Source of the DNA: Rosettibacter sp037481715
GTDB lineage: Bacteria > Bacteroidota > Ignavibacteria > Ignavibacteriales > Melioribacteraceae
Direction: 5' to 3'
NCBI GenBank assembly: GCA_037481715.1
Contig: JBBFLD010000008.1
Location: 62,001 to 126,000, forward strand
Length of the DNA stretch: 64,000 nucleotides
Every line of letters starts with the position of its first letter. The stretch's first letter is position 1. Positions 33,542 to 42,191 of this stretch are shown here, in pieces. The notes beneath the pieces were generated by a model that was not told the DNA's origin, searched no databases, and saw nothing but the letters and a program-made list of their open reading frames with translations. The translations under genes and the position numbers were made by a program.

Positions 33542-34360
33542 ATGAAGACAGAAAAATTTTTTAAAATATTTTTTCTTTACTTGATAATTTTTCCCTTCTT
33601 GAGTATTGATAATTTGAATGCTCAAGACAATGTATGGAATAACAAAAAATGTGCAGTTGTTTTAACTTATGATGATGCATTAAATACTCATCTTGATAAT
33701 GTCATACCATTGCTTGACTCACTGAATTTCAAAGGAACATTTTATGTTTTTGGTTTAGCTTCTGGATTTAGAGAACGCTTAAAAGATTGGGCAGTTGCAG
33801 CAAGTAAGGGCCACGAACTTGGCAATCATACTTTATTCCATCCTTGTATTGGAAATTTGAAAGGTCGTGAATGGGTTCAACCAGAATATGATTTGAATAC
33901 ATATTCTTTGAAAAGAATTGAAGATGAAATTCTGATGAATAATGTTTTACTTGAAGCTGTTGATGGGCAAAAAGTCAGAACTTTTGCATATCCATGTGGT
34001 GATATGAAAGCTGGTGATTCTTCTTATGTTGATTTTATTAAAAACGAATTTATCGCTGCGAGAGGTGTCAACTTTTTATATCAAAAAATTGATGAGATTG
34101 ATTTATTCAACATCGGTTGTTTTGTTGTAAATAATCAATCAGGTTCAGATTTAATTGACTTAGTTAAAAAAGCAATTGCTGAGAATGCATTAATTGTTTT
34201 TCTTTTCCATGGAGTTGGAGGAGAACATTCTATCAACGTTTCATCTGAAGCTCATAGACAATTACTGAAATTTCTAAAAGAAAATGAAAAAGACATCTGG
34301 GTAGCTACATTAAAAGATGTTGCAGAATTTATAATACAACACCAAAGCAAAACTTATTAA
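33542..34360 (+). CDS. Secreted polysaccharide deacetylase (CE4, NodB domain)
   Basis: Removes acetyl groups from polysaccharides; among xylanases, acetylxylan is the likely substrate. The 272-residue product has a signal peptide ending N-L-N-A-Q (about residue 28) and a NodB domain. Motif 1 T-Y-D-D-A holds catalytic/metal Asp44-Asp45, and motif 2 H-T-L-F-H-P-C holds metal ligands His96 and His100. A later motif F-A-Y-P-C-G-D precedes the C-terminal F-L-F-H-G-V-G. It has no T9SS sorting domain, so it is probably periplasmic. Chitin or peptidoglycan substrates cannot be excluded. Confidence 0.88.
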   Translation: MKTEKFFKIFFLYLIIFPFLSIDNLNAQDNVWNNKKCAVVLTYDDALNTHLDNVIPLLDSLNFKGTFYVFGLASGFRERLKDWAVAASKGHELGNHTLFHPCIGNLKGREWVQPEYDLNTYSLKRIEDEILMNNVLLEAVDGQKVRTFAYPCGDMKAGDSSYVDFIKNEFIAARGVNFLYQKIDEIDLFNIGCFVVNNQSGSDLIDLVKKAIAENALIVFLFHGVGGEHSINVSSEAHRQLLKFLKENEKDIWVATLKDVAEFIIQHQSKTY

Positions 34361-34410
34361 GATTTCTCTTCAGTATTAATTAAAAATTTTGCATCTAAGG
34401 GAGTGATGAA

Positions 34411-36117
34411 ATGAATTATTTCAAAAAAATTATCTCAATCATTTTTATCATTGTAATGATTTTTAGTAAAAAAGATTTTGCACAATCAGATACAATTCAA
34501 ACAAACGTTCCAGCATTGAAAGATGTATTTGCTAAAGATTTTTATATAGGTTGTTTGCTTTCTTACAGACATATAGGTTTACCTACTGACCCTGTAGTTC
34601 CCGGTCAGTCAAGTGTGGTTTCTAAAAATGGAGGATATTTAATTAAATATCATATGAACAGTATGTCGCCCGGGAACAATATGAAGCCTCAATATACTGT
34701 GGATATTGCTGCAAGTGCATCTGCTTACAATAATGCATCGGACAAAGATTATGTAGATACTCATCCAGTTGTAAGATTTAATGCCGATTTAATTGCACAA
34801 CTAAATTGGGCAAAAAGACAAGGGTTTACATTTCGAGGGCATACATTAGTTTGGCATAGTCAAACTCCAGCAGAGTTTTTTCGCTCAGGTTATACTGCAA
34901 ATGGACCTCGCTTAAGCAAAGAAAAGATGATTCAACGAATGGAAAATTATATTAAAGAAGTTATAAGATTAATTCATGAAGGTTGGCCAGGTTTACTATC
35001 TGCAATTGATGTTGTCAACGAAGCTGTAAATGATAATGGCACTGATAGAACAACAGATAGTGAATGGTATTTAACATTTGGGGATAATAGTTACATAATG
35101 AAAGCATTTGAGTTGACTCGCAAATACACTGTTGAATATGGAGAAACTCAAATTAAACTTTATTATAATGATTATAATACTCATCTCCCTTCAAAAGCAG
35201 ACGGTATTGTAAGAATATGCAAACCAATATTTGAAGCTGGATATTTAGATGGAATTGGTATGCAGGAACACGATGCACTAACTTCTCCAACCGCATCTCA
35301 ATGGATTGCATCTTATAATAAATTTTATCCAATTTGTAATGAAATGGCTGTTACAGAACTTGATGTAACTGCTGGAAGTGCAAATCCTTCTTCTTTTATA
35401 TTGCAGCAGCAGGCTAATCAATATGCACAATTGTTTAAATGTTTTGTCGAAAGAAGTTATTTTTCTGGGAGAGGTAAAATTATCAGTGTTTCGAAAGATG
35501 GATTGAATGACCAGTATACTTTCAAAACAAATCAATCTTCATCGCTTTGGGATATCAATAATCAATGCAAACCTGCATTTTATTCAGTTGTTTCTGTAGG
35601 AATTAATTACAATAAATTAGATTCTTTAATTGCTTATTCCGATTCATTAAAAGAAAATGAGTATACCTCACATTCATGGCTTAATTTTAGTTCTGCACTT
35701 TATTATGCTAAAAATGCAATGAAACAAAATTATTCCTATACTACTTCAGCAGCAGATACTCTTCAAAAAGCAAGAACTAATTTAGAGTATGCAATTCAAA
35801 ATCTTGTAAAAATCTCTACTGATCTTAAATTTGAAAAAAATCATCAAAAAGATTTTTCATTAAATCAGAATTATCCCAATCCATTTAATCCGGCAACAGT
35901 AATAAGTTATCAATTACCGGAAAGAAATTTTGTAACAATAAAAGTATTTGATATGCTTGGCAAAGAAATTACAACTCTTGTAAATGAATTTAAGGAAGCA
36001 GGTAAATATGAAATAGAATTTTCTGCAGACAAATATAATCTTTCAAGTGGAGTATATTTTTATACTTTGAAAGCAGGGAATAATTTTGCAATTAAGAAGA
36101 TGATGTATATGAAGTAA
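34411..36117 (+). CDS. GH10 endo-1,4-beta-xylanase with T9SS sorting domain
   Basis: Cleaves internal xylan bonds outside the cell. The 568-residue product has a signal peptide (ending D-F-A-Q, about residue 25) and a GH10 barrel. The barrel includes F-R-G-H-T-L-V-W-H-S-Q-T-P (residues 141-153), the acid/base Glu204 in D-V-V-N-E-A-V-N-D and the nucleophile Glu316 in V-T-E-L-D-V. A helical linker of about 70 residues precedes a T9SS domain (about 482-568). The sorting domain is strikingly like that of the next gene. It lies 50 bases after the deacetylase gene. Confidence 0.95.
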   Translation: MNYFKKIISIIFIIVMIFSKKDFAQSDTIQTNVPALKDVFAKDFYIGCLLSYRHIGLPTDPVVPGQSSVVSKNGGYLIKYHMNSMSPGNNMKPQYTVDIAASASAYNNASDKDYVDTHPVVRFNADLIAQLNWAKRQGFTFRGHTLVWHSQTPAEFFRSGYTANGPRLSKEKMIQRMENYIKEVIRLIHEGWPGLLSAIDVVNEAVNDNGTDRTTDSEWYLTFGDNSYIMKAFELTRKYTVEYGETQIKLYYNDYNTHLPSKADGIVRICKPIFEAGYLDGIGMQEHDALTSPTASQWIASYNKFYPICNEMAVTELDVTAGSANPSSFILQQQANQYAQLFKCFVERSYFSGRGKIISVSKDGLNDQYTFKTNQSSSLWDINNQCKPAFYSVVSVGINYNKLDSLIAYSDSLKENEYTSHSWLNFSSALYYAKNAMKQNYSYTTSAADTLQKARTNLEYAIQNLVKISTDLKFEKNHQKDFSLNQNYPNPFNPATVISYQLPERNFVTIKVFDMLGKEITTLVNEFKEAGKYEIEFSADKYNLSSGVYFYTLKAGNNFAIKKMMYMK

Positions 36118-36243
36118 TTTATTTCAATGTTCTTAGAGTTAGCAGCTATCATTTATAAATTTATAACTAATATTTATAAAATCAATTAAATGCAAAGATA
36201 TGGATTATCTAATGCATCTTAATTTTAAAAAGCGGGGTTATTA

Positions 36244-37773
36244 ATGTTAAAGAAAATTATGAAAACCTTATTACTTACTTTTTTTCTTATTATTGGTCAA
36301 TGCAATTATTTGTATGCTCAATCCAATAATCCAGTTGTGATTTATTTAGATAGCACAGATCAAGTAATACAAGGATTTTGAGCTGCAAATATTTTACCCT
36401 GGCGTCCGGATATGAAATCAGAAGAAATTAAAAAAGCTTTTGGAACAGATGATGGACAATTAGGTTTTACAATTTTAAGATTAAGACTTCCAAGCAACAA
36501 AAACGAATTTGCTTTGAATGTATCAACTGCTAAAGCTGCACATTCAATGGGAGTAAAAATTATTGCTTCTCCATGGTCGCCACCTGCAAATATGAAATCT
36601 AATAACAACATTGTTGGAGGTAGATTACTAGATGAATATTATGATGATTATGCTTTACACTTAAAATCATTTGTAGATTTTATGGCTGATAATGGAGTTC
36701 CGATTTATGCAGTTTCAGTTCAAAATGAACCAGATATTACTGTAGATTACGAATCATGTGATTGGACAGCATCAGAAATGGTAAAATTTCTTAGAGAAAA
36801 TGCTCCTGTGATAGGTACAAAAATAATTGCACCAGAGTCATTTCAGTTTATAAGAACAATATCAGATGCAATTCTTAATGATTCGATTGCTGTAAAAAAT
36901 GTTGATATAATTGGTGGTCATATCTATGGCGGTGGATTGGCTCCTTATCCTCTTGCAAAGAGTAAAGGTAAAGAATTATGGATGACCGAGCATCTTGATA
37001 CAGATACATCATGGCAAAAAGTTTTAGCTACAGGAAAAGAAATACATGATTGTATGATTGCAGGCATGAATGCATATATATGGTGGTATATTGTAAGATA
37101 TTATGGACCTATACTTGAGAATTCTCAAGTATCAAAACGTGGTTATATTATGTCTCATTTTTCAAGGTTTATTCGTCCAGGATTTATACGTGTATATAAT
37201 ACATTAGCAAATAATGTTGACCCAAGAAAAGGGATTTTTGTTTATACAAGTGCATATAAAAGCAACAATAAAATAGTTATTGTTGTTGTAAATACAGGGA
37301 GCACAATAAATCAAACATTTGTTTTGAAAGATAAAACAGCAAATAAATTTACACCTTATATTACAACCAAAACAAAAAATTGTGAAAGAGGTAACGATAT
37401 AAGTGTTAATGATAATAGTTTTACTTTTACAATTGAAGGTGAAAGCGTAACAACGTTTGTATCAGATGGAATTTTTACAAGTATTGATGATAAATCATTA
37501 CCAAAAGAATTTAATCTATTTCAGAATTATCCCAATCCATTTAATCCCACAACTGTAATAAGTTATCAGTTACCTGTACGAGATTTCGTAACCATAAAAG
37601 TTTTTGATATACTTGGCAGAGAAGTAGCAACTCTTGTAAATGAATTTAAAGGAGTAGGTAAATATGAAATAGAATTTTCAGCAGAAAAGTATAATCTTAC
37701 AAGCGGTGTGTATTTTTACACATTAAAAGCAGGAAATAATTTTGCCGTTAAGAAGATGATTTTGATAAAATAA
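36244..37773 (+). pseudogene. GH30 glucuronoxylanase gene interrupted by an in-frame TGA
   Basis: From ATG 36244 the frame encodes a signal peptide (ending L-Y-A-Q) and the start of a GH30 domain, then meets TGA at 36379-36381 (codon 46). It continues open to 37773. The stop falls inside Q-V-I-Q-G-F-x-A-A-N, where GH30 xylanases have glycine (Q-G-F-G-G); GGA to TGA is one base change. Downstream, all else is intact: acid/base Glu in S-V-Q-N-E-P-D, nucleophile Glu in W-M-T-E-H-L-D, and a T9SS domain over the last 90 codons. The ATG at 36412 would give 453 residues without export signal. A real nonsense mutation or a sequencing error are the main options. Confidence 0.88.
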
Positions 37774-37779
37774 AAATTC

Positions 37780-37847
37780 ACCGCCATGAGTGAAAAGCTC
37801 GTAAAGAATTTGCAAGAGTTTTATCTTTTTACTTATGGCGGTTTTTG
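37780..37847. terminator. Long bidirectional hairpin between the GH30 gene and the serA-like gene
   Basis: ACCGCCATGAGT (37780-37791) pairs with ACTTATGGCGGT (37831-37842) over 12 positions with one G-T wobble. A smaller AAAAGCTC/GAGTTTT hairpin lies inside. TTTTT follows on the + strand and an A-rich flank precedes it, so it can serve both convergent genes. Confidence 0.8.
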
Positions 37848-37894
37848 AAATATTAATTTTGAAAAACGATCTACATACTAAATATTGTGCATTA

Positions 37895-38839
37895 TTATTT
37901 TTTATTAACACAATTTAACACTGTTCCATCTTTCAAATAGTTTAATATAATTTTAACAGTTTCTTCAGCTACTGCAATTTGAGCCTGTTCGGTTGAAGCC
38001 CCAATATGATGAGTAACATAAACATTATCTAATTCCTGAAGTTTTGAAGTTACATTTCCAGTTTTCTCTTCTGGTTCGCCTTTGAATACATCTAATCCAA
38101 CTCTCAAGTTTTTCTCTTTTACAGCATTGATTAATGCATCTTCATCAACTACATCTGCTCGGGATGTATTGATAAATATTGCATCTTTTTTCATTAAGCT
38201 AAACAATTTTTCATTGAATAAATTTTTTGTTTCTGGTGTAGCAGGAAGATGAACAGAAATTACATCCGCAATTGGCAATACATCTTCAAAGTTTGAAAAT
38301 TCTTTAACACCTTCATAGTCAACTTTTACTATGTCTTTTGCATAAACATTCATACCAAAAGCCAGAGCACGTTTTGCAACTTCTTTCCCAATATTTCCAA
38401 AACCTATAATAGCCAATGTTTTTCCAAACAATCCCTGAGCATTTGAATATTCACCTTTATTCCATTTGCCTTGTTTGAAATCAATTACATTGTGTGGAAT
38501 CCTTCTGTCGAGTGAAATCATTAATCCAATAGTAAGTTCTGCTACTGCTATTGCATTTTTGCCTGGACAATTTGAAACTGCAACACCTTTTTTGTTTGCA
38601 GCCTGAATATCAATATTGTTAACACCAGCACCTGCTCGAACAATCAATTTTAGATTTTCTCCCTTTTCAATTGTCTCTGCATTAACTATAGTTGACCTTA
38701 CCACAATACAATCAATATCTTTTGCTGCTTCTGGTAAATCTTTTTCTCCAAGTTTTGGGTTATAAATAACTTCTGCTCCATTATCTTTAAGCTGCTGAAT
38801 AAATTGTTCGGGAAATTTGTCAGCAATTAATACTTTCAT
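37895..38839 (-). CDS. serA: D-3-phosphoglycerate dehydrogenase-like 2-hydroxyacid dehydrogenase
   Basis: NAD-dependent oxidation of a 2-hydroxyacid, probably 3-phosphoglycerate in serine synthesis. The 314-residue product is the short form without C-terminal ACT domains. The nucleotide-binding motif is G-F-G-N-I-G-K-E-V-A (residues about 146-155). Catalytic residues are recognisable as Arg in N-T-S-R-A, Glu in K-G-E-P-E-E, and His in T-H-H-I-G-A-S-T-E-Q-A-Q. That last motif is typical of SerA. Other hydroxyacid substrates are possible. It lies 10 bases after hutU. Confidence 0.85.
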   Translation of the reverse strand: MKVLIADKFPEQFIQQLKDNGAEVIYNPKLGEKDLPEAAKDIDCIVVRSTIVNAETIEKGENLKLIVRAGAGVNNIDIQAANKKGVAVSNCPGKNAIAVAELTIGLMISLDRRIPHNVIDFKQGKWNKGEYSNAQGLFGKTLAIIGFGNIGKEVAKRALAFGMNVYAKDIVKVDYEGVKEFSNFEDVLPIADVISVHLPATPETKNLFNEKLFSLMKKDAIFINTSRADVVDEDALINAVKEKNLRVGLDVFKGEPEEKTGNVTSKLQELDNVYVTHHIGASTEQAQIAVAEETVKIILNYLKDGTVLNCVNKK

Positions 38840-38849
38840 TTTTACCCCT

Positions 38850-40502
38850 TTATTTTATCATTGGAATTTTAATGCCAAATTTTTTTGCATTATCGATTGC
38901 CTGTTTATAACCAGCATCTGCATGACGAACAATTCCCATTGCTGGGTCATAATTTAAAACTCTTTCAATACGAGCTTCGGCTTCTTTAGTTCCATCTGCA
39001 ACTATAACCATTCCAGCATGAATAGATTTGCCAATACCTACTCCACCACCATGGTGAACTGAAACCCAGCTTGCACCACCAATGGCATTCAATAATGCAT
39101 TAAGTATTGGCCAATCTGCTATTGCATCACTTCCATCAATCATTCCTTCTGTTTCACGATTTGGGGAGGCAACTGAACCACAATCAAGATGATCTCTTCC
39201 AATAACAATTGGTGCTTTAACTTTTCCATCGGCAACAAGTTTATTAAAGATCTTTCCCATTTTTGCTCGTTCACCATAACCAAGCCAACAAATTCTTGCA
39301 GGCAGTCCTTGAAAATGAACTTTCTTTTGAGCAAGTTCAATCCATCTTACGAGTGATTTATTTTCTGGGAAAGTTTCAATAACTGCTTTATCTGTTTCAT
39401 AAATGTCGTTTGGGTCGCCGCTTAAAGCTGCCCATCTGAAAGGACCTTTGCCGTCACAAAAGAGTGGACGAATATATTCCGGAACAAATCCAGGAATATC
39501 AAAAGCATTTTCAACTCCATTTTCTTTAGCTTCACCTCGAATATTATTTCCATAATCAAAAGCTACGGCTCCGCGTGCTTGAAATTCAAGAATTGCTTTT
39601 ACATGTTCTACTATAGTTTTCTTTGCAAGTTCAATATATTTTTTGGGATTGGTTTTTCTAAGCTCAAGTGCTTCTTCGAAACTCATCCCCATTGGGACAT
39701 ATCCGTTTAAAGTATCATGAGCAGAAGTTTGGTCAGTTACAATATCAGGAGTAATATTTTTTTCAAGAATTTTTGGAAGAACTTCGCCTGCGTTTCCAAG
39801 CAAACCTACTGATACAGGTTTTTTATTTTCTTTTGCTTCAAGAACAATTTTTAATGCCTCATCTAAATCTTCTGTCATCAAATCAAGGTAGCCTGTATCA
39901 ATTCTTTTTTTAATTCGGGAGCGGTCAACTTCAACACCAAGGAATGCAGCGCCGTTCATCGTAGCAGCAAGTGGTTGTGCACCGCCCATTCCTCCTAATC
40001 CTGCTGTTAATAAAAATTTGCCGGTAAGACTTCCATTAAAATGTTTTTGAGCACAAGCTGCAAATGTTTCATAAGTTCCTTGAAGAATACCTTGAGTGCC
40101 AATGTAAATCCAGCTTCCAGCAGTCATCTGTCCATACATTGTTAAGCCAAGTGCATCGAGTCTTCGAAATTCATCCCAGGTTGCCCAGGCAGGAACAAGC
40201 ATCGCATTAGAAATTATTACACGTGGTGCATCAGAATATGTTTTGAAAACTGCAACTGGTTTTCCTGATTGAATTAAAAGTGTTTCATCTGATTCAAGAT
40301 TTTTTAATGAATTAATAATTGCATCGTAAGCTTCCCAGTTTCTTGCAGCTTTGCCTGAACCACCATAAACAATTAAATCATCTGGTTTTTCGGCAACCTC
40401 GGGGTCGAGATTATTCATTAACATTCTCATGGCAGCTTCCTGTATCCAACCTTTACAGGTTAATGCACTGCCTCGGGGAGCTTTAATTATTCTTTGTAAC
40501 AT
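38850..40502 (-). CDS. hutU: Urocanate hydratase
   Basis: Second enzyme of histidine breakdown; converts urocanate to imidazolone propionate with tightly bound NAD. The 550-residue product has the family length and signatures: Y-G-Q-M-T-A-G-S-W-I-Y-I-G-T-Q-G-I-L-Q-G-T-Y near residues 122-143, and T-A-G-L-G-G-M-G-G-A-Q-P. The C-terminal part contains R-D-H-L-D-C-G-S-V-A-S-P-N-R-E-T-E. No hutH, hutI or hutG gene is adjacent in the window, so the rest of the pathway must lie elsewhere. The gene sits between a small unknown gene and serA. Confidence 0.97.
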   Translation of the reverse strand: MLQRIIKAPRGSALTCKGWIQEAAMRMLMNNLDPEVAEKPDDLIVYGGSGKAARNWEAYDAIINSLKNLESDETLLIQSGKPVAVFKTYSDAPRVIISNAMLVPAWATWDEFRRLDALGLTMYGQMTAGSWIYIGTQGILQGTYETFAACAQKHFNGSLTGKFLLTAGLGGMGGAQPLAATMNGAAFLGVEVDRSRIKKRIDTGYLDLMTEDLDEALKIVLEAKENKKPVSVGLLGNAGEVLPKILEKNITPDIVTDQTSAHDTLNGYVPMGMSFEEALELRKTNPKKYIELAKKTIVEHVKAILEFQARGAVAFDYGNNIRGEAKENGVENAFDIPGFVPEYIRPLFCDGKGPFRWAALSGDPNDIYETDKAVIETFPENKSLVRWIELAQKKVHFQGLPARICWLGYGERAKMGKIFNKLVADGKVKAPIVIGRDHLDCGSVASPNRETEGMIDGSDAIADWPILNALLNAIGGASWVSVHHGGGVGIGKSIHAGMVIVADGTKEAEARIERVLNYDPAMGIVRHADAGYKQAIDNAKKFGIKIPMIK

Positions 40503-40505
40503 TTT

Positions 40506-40844
40506 TTAATCGTTAAAATGATTTTGTAATAAATTTTTATATTGATTGTAAACAGATTTCAAAAGCCATCTTTTGATAAATCCTGATTTCTTTAATTGTC
40601 TTTCGATGTGTTCAACATTTTCTTTTAATCTAAATACAAGTTTTGTTTTTTCTTCTTTCGTGAATTTAATTTCATCAGTTGATTCATTTAATTTGTCAAT
40701 TATAGAATTAAATGCTCGGATATCTCCATAAAATTTTTCATCAGCACTCATTTGTTTTAATAAAGTTTTGCAGAAAGTTTCCAGCAATTTTTTTTCGTTT
40801 TTGTCGAAGTGATATGTGTAATTCTTAAATAATTGTTTTGCCAT
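40506..40844 (-). CDS. Small hypothetical protein
   Basis: A 112-residue protein I do not recognise. It is highly charged, mostly helical by composition, with no signal peptide or membrane segment and one cysteine. The C-terminal part is basic (K-R-W-L-L-K-S-V-Y-N-Q-Y-K-N-L). It is 5 bases downstream of add and 3 upstream of hutU, so it is part of the same transcript and its frame is likely real. Confidence 0.7.
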   Translation of the reverse strand: MAKQLFKNYTYHFDKNEKKLLETFCKTLLKQMSADEKFYGDIRAFNSIIDKLNESTDEIKFTKEEKTKLVFRLKENVEHIERQLKKSGFIKRWLLKSVYNQYKNLLQNHFND

Positions 40845-40849
40845 AATTC

Positions 40850-41938
40850 TTATGCCTTTAGTGATAGAAGTTTTTCTCTCATTTTTTGAAAACCTGGTTT
40901 GATAACATTATAAATATAGTGAAGTCTTTCTTTGTATGGAATAAAGGATGATTTCATAGCATTGATATTAAGTTTTTCTATGTCATCAAGATTTAATCCG
41001 AACATTTCACTTGCAATTAAATATTCTTTTGTAAGTGTTGTGTTGCTCATTAATCTGTCGTCTGTATTAAGAAAAACTCGAAATTTTTCTTTGTATAATT
41101 TTATGAATGGATGATTTTCAAGTCTATCGACTGCTCCCGTATGAACATTGCTAAGCAAATTTATTTCGAGAGGAAGACGTGTATCAAGTATATATTGAGC
41201 AAGGTCACCAAGTGCTACAACATTTCCATCTTTATCAAAAACAATATCTTCAGTTAATCTTGTTGCATGGCCAATTCTATGTGCACCGCAAATTTGAATT
41301 GCCTGCCAAATTGATTCTTTTCCAAAAGCTTCTCCAGCATGAATAGTAATGTTAAAATTTTTCTGCTTTATAAATTGAAAAGCTTCAAGATGTTTTTTAG
41401 GAGGATATCCGCCTTCTTCTCCAGCTAAGTCAAAACCCACAACTCCATGCCTGCGAAAGTTAACAGCAAGTTCTGCAATCTCAAGAGTGTTTTTCATATT
41501 TCTCATACCGCATAAAATTAATCCATAACCAACTCCAAAATCTTGCTTGCCTTTTTCAAGACCTTCAAGAACTGCATTGATAATGTCTTCATAATATAAT
41601 CCTTTTTGAGTGTGGAAAACCGGTGCAAAGCGAGTTTCCACATAACATACACCGTCATTTTTCATATCTTCCATCATTTCGTATGCAACACGAAAGAGGG
41701 CTTCTTTTGTTTGCATTACAGCACATGTATGCTCAAAACCTTGAAGATATTCTACAAGATTTCCTTTATTTGCACCTCGATGAAACCATTCTCGTAGTTC
41801 TTCAGGGTCTGTAGTTGGTAATTTATTATACTTAATATCTTTCGCTAATTCGATTACAGTTTGAGGGCGAAGACCACCATCTAAATGGTCATGAAGCAAT
41901 ACTTTTGGAACACTTCGAATAATTTCTTCAGTTTTCAT
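40850..41938 (-). CDS. add: Adenosine deaminase
   Basis: Deaminates (deoxy)adenosine to (deoxy)inosine in purine salvage. The 362-residue product has the zinc-enzyme motifs: His16 and His18 in L-L-H-D-H-L-D-G-G, His200 and catalytic Glu203 in I-H-A-G-E, and His224 in R-I-G-H-A-T-R-L. Asp293/Asp294 lie in L-N-T-D-D. It is first in a four-gene minus-strand series with hutU and serA. Confidence 0.93.
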   Translation of the reverse strand: MKTEEIIRSVPKVLLHDHLDGGLRPQTVIELAKDIKYNKLPTTDPEELREWFHRGANKGNLVEYLQGFEHTCAVMQTKEALFRVAYEMMEDMKNDGVCYVETRFAPVFHTQKGLYYEDIINAVLEGLEKGKQDFGVGYGLILCGMRNMKNTLEIAELAVNFRRHGVVGFDLAGEEGGYPPKKHLEAFQFIKQKNFNITIHAGEAFGKESIWQAIQICGAHRIGHATRLTEDIVFDKDGNVVALGDLAQYILDTRLPLEINLLSNVHTGAVDRLENHPFIKLYKEKFRVFLNTDDRLMSNTTLTKEYLIASEMFGLNLDDIEKLNINAMKSSFIPYKERLHYIYNVIKPGFQKMREKLLSLKA

Positions 41939-42191
41939 TTTTAATTCCTTTTAGTTTCAAAAATATTCTTTTGATGTTCTAAAATCAATTTATAACATAA
42001 TAATCACAGACTAAGAATATGGATTAATTAATTAAAATTATTCTTTAATAAAAAAATTTTTCTTTAAGATTATTCCTAAAGATTACTAATTCCTCAATAC
42101 AAAAACTTTTTTTATTTGAAAGTTAATACATATTTTAGAACCAAAGGAACATTGAATTATTATTTGAAAATTAATTCAAGGAAGTTTTTCT

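Noticed and set aside
36379..36381. UGA recoded as glycine, as in Gracilibacteria/SR1
   Set aside because: rplQ, the YkuD-like gene and the PIN gene end at TGA where their families end, and every other gene reads normally with the standard code.
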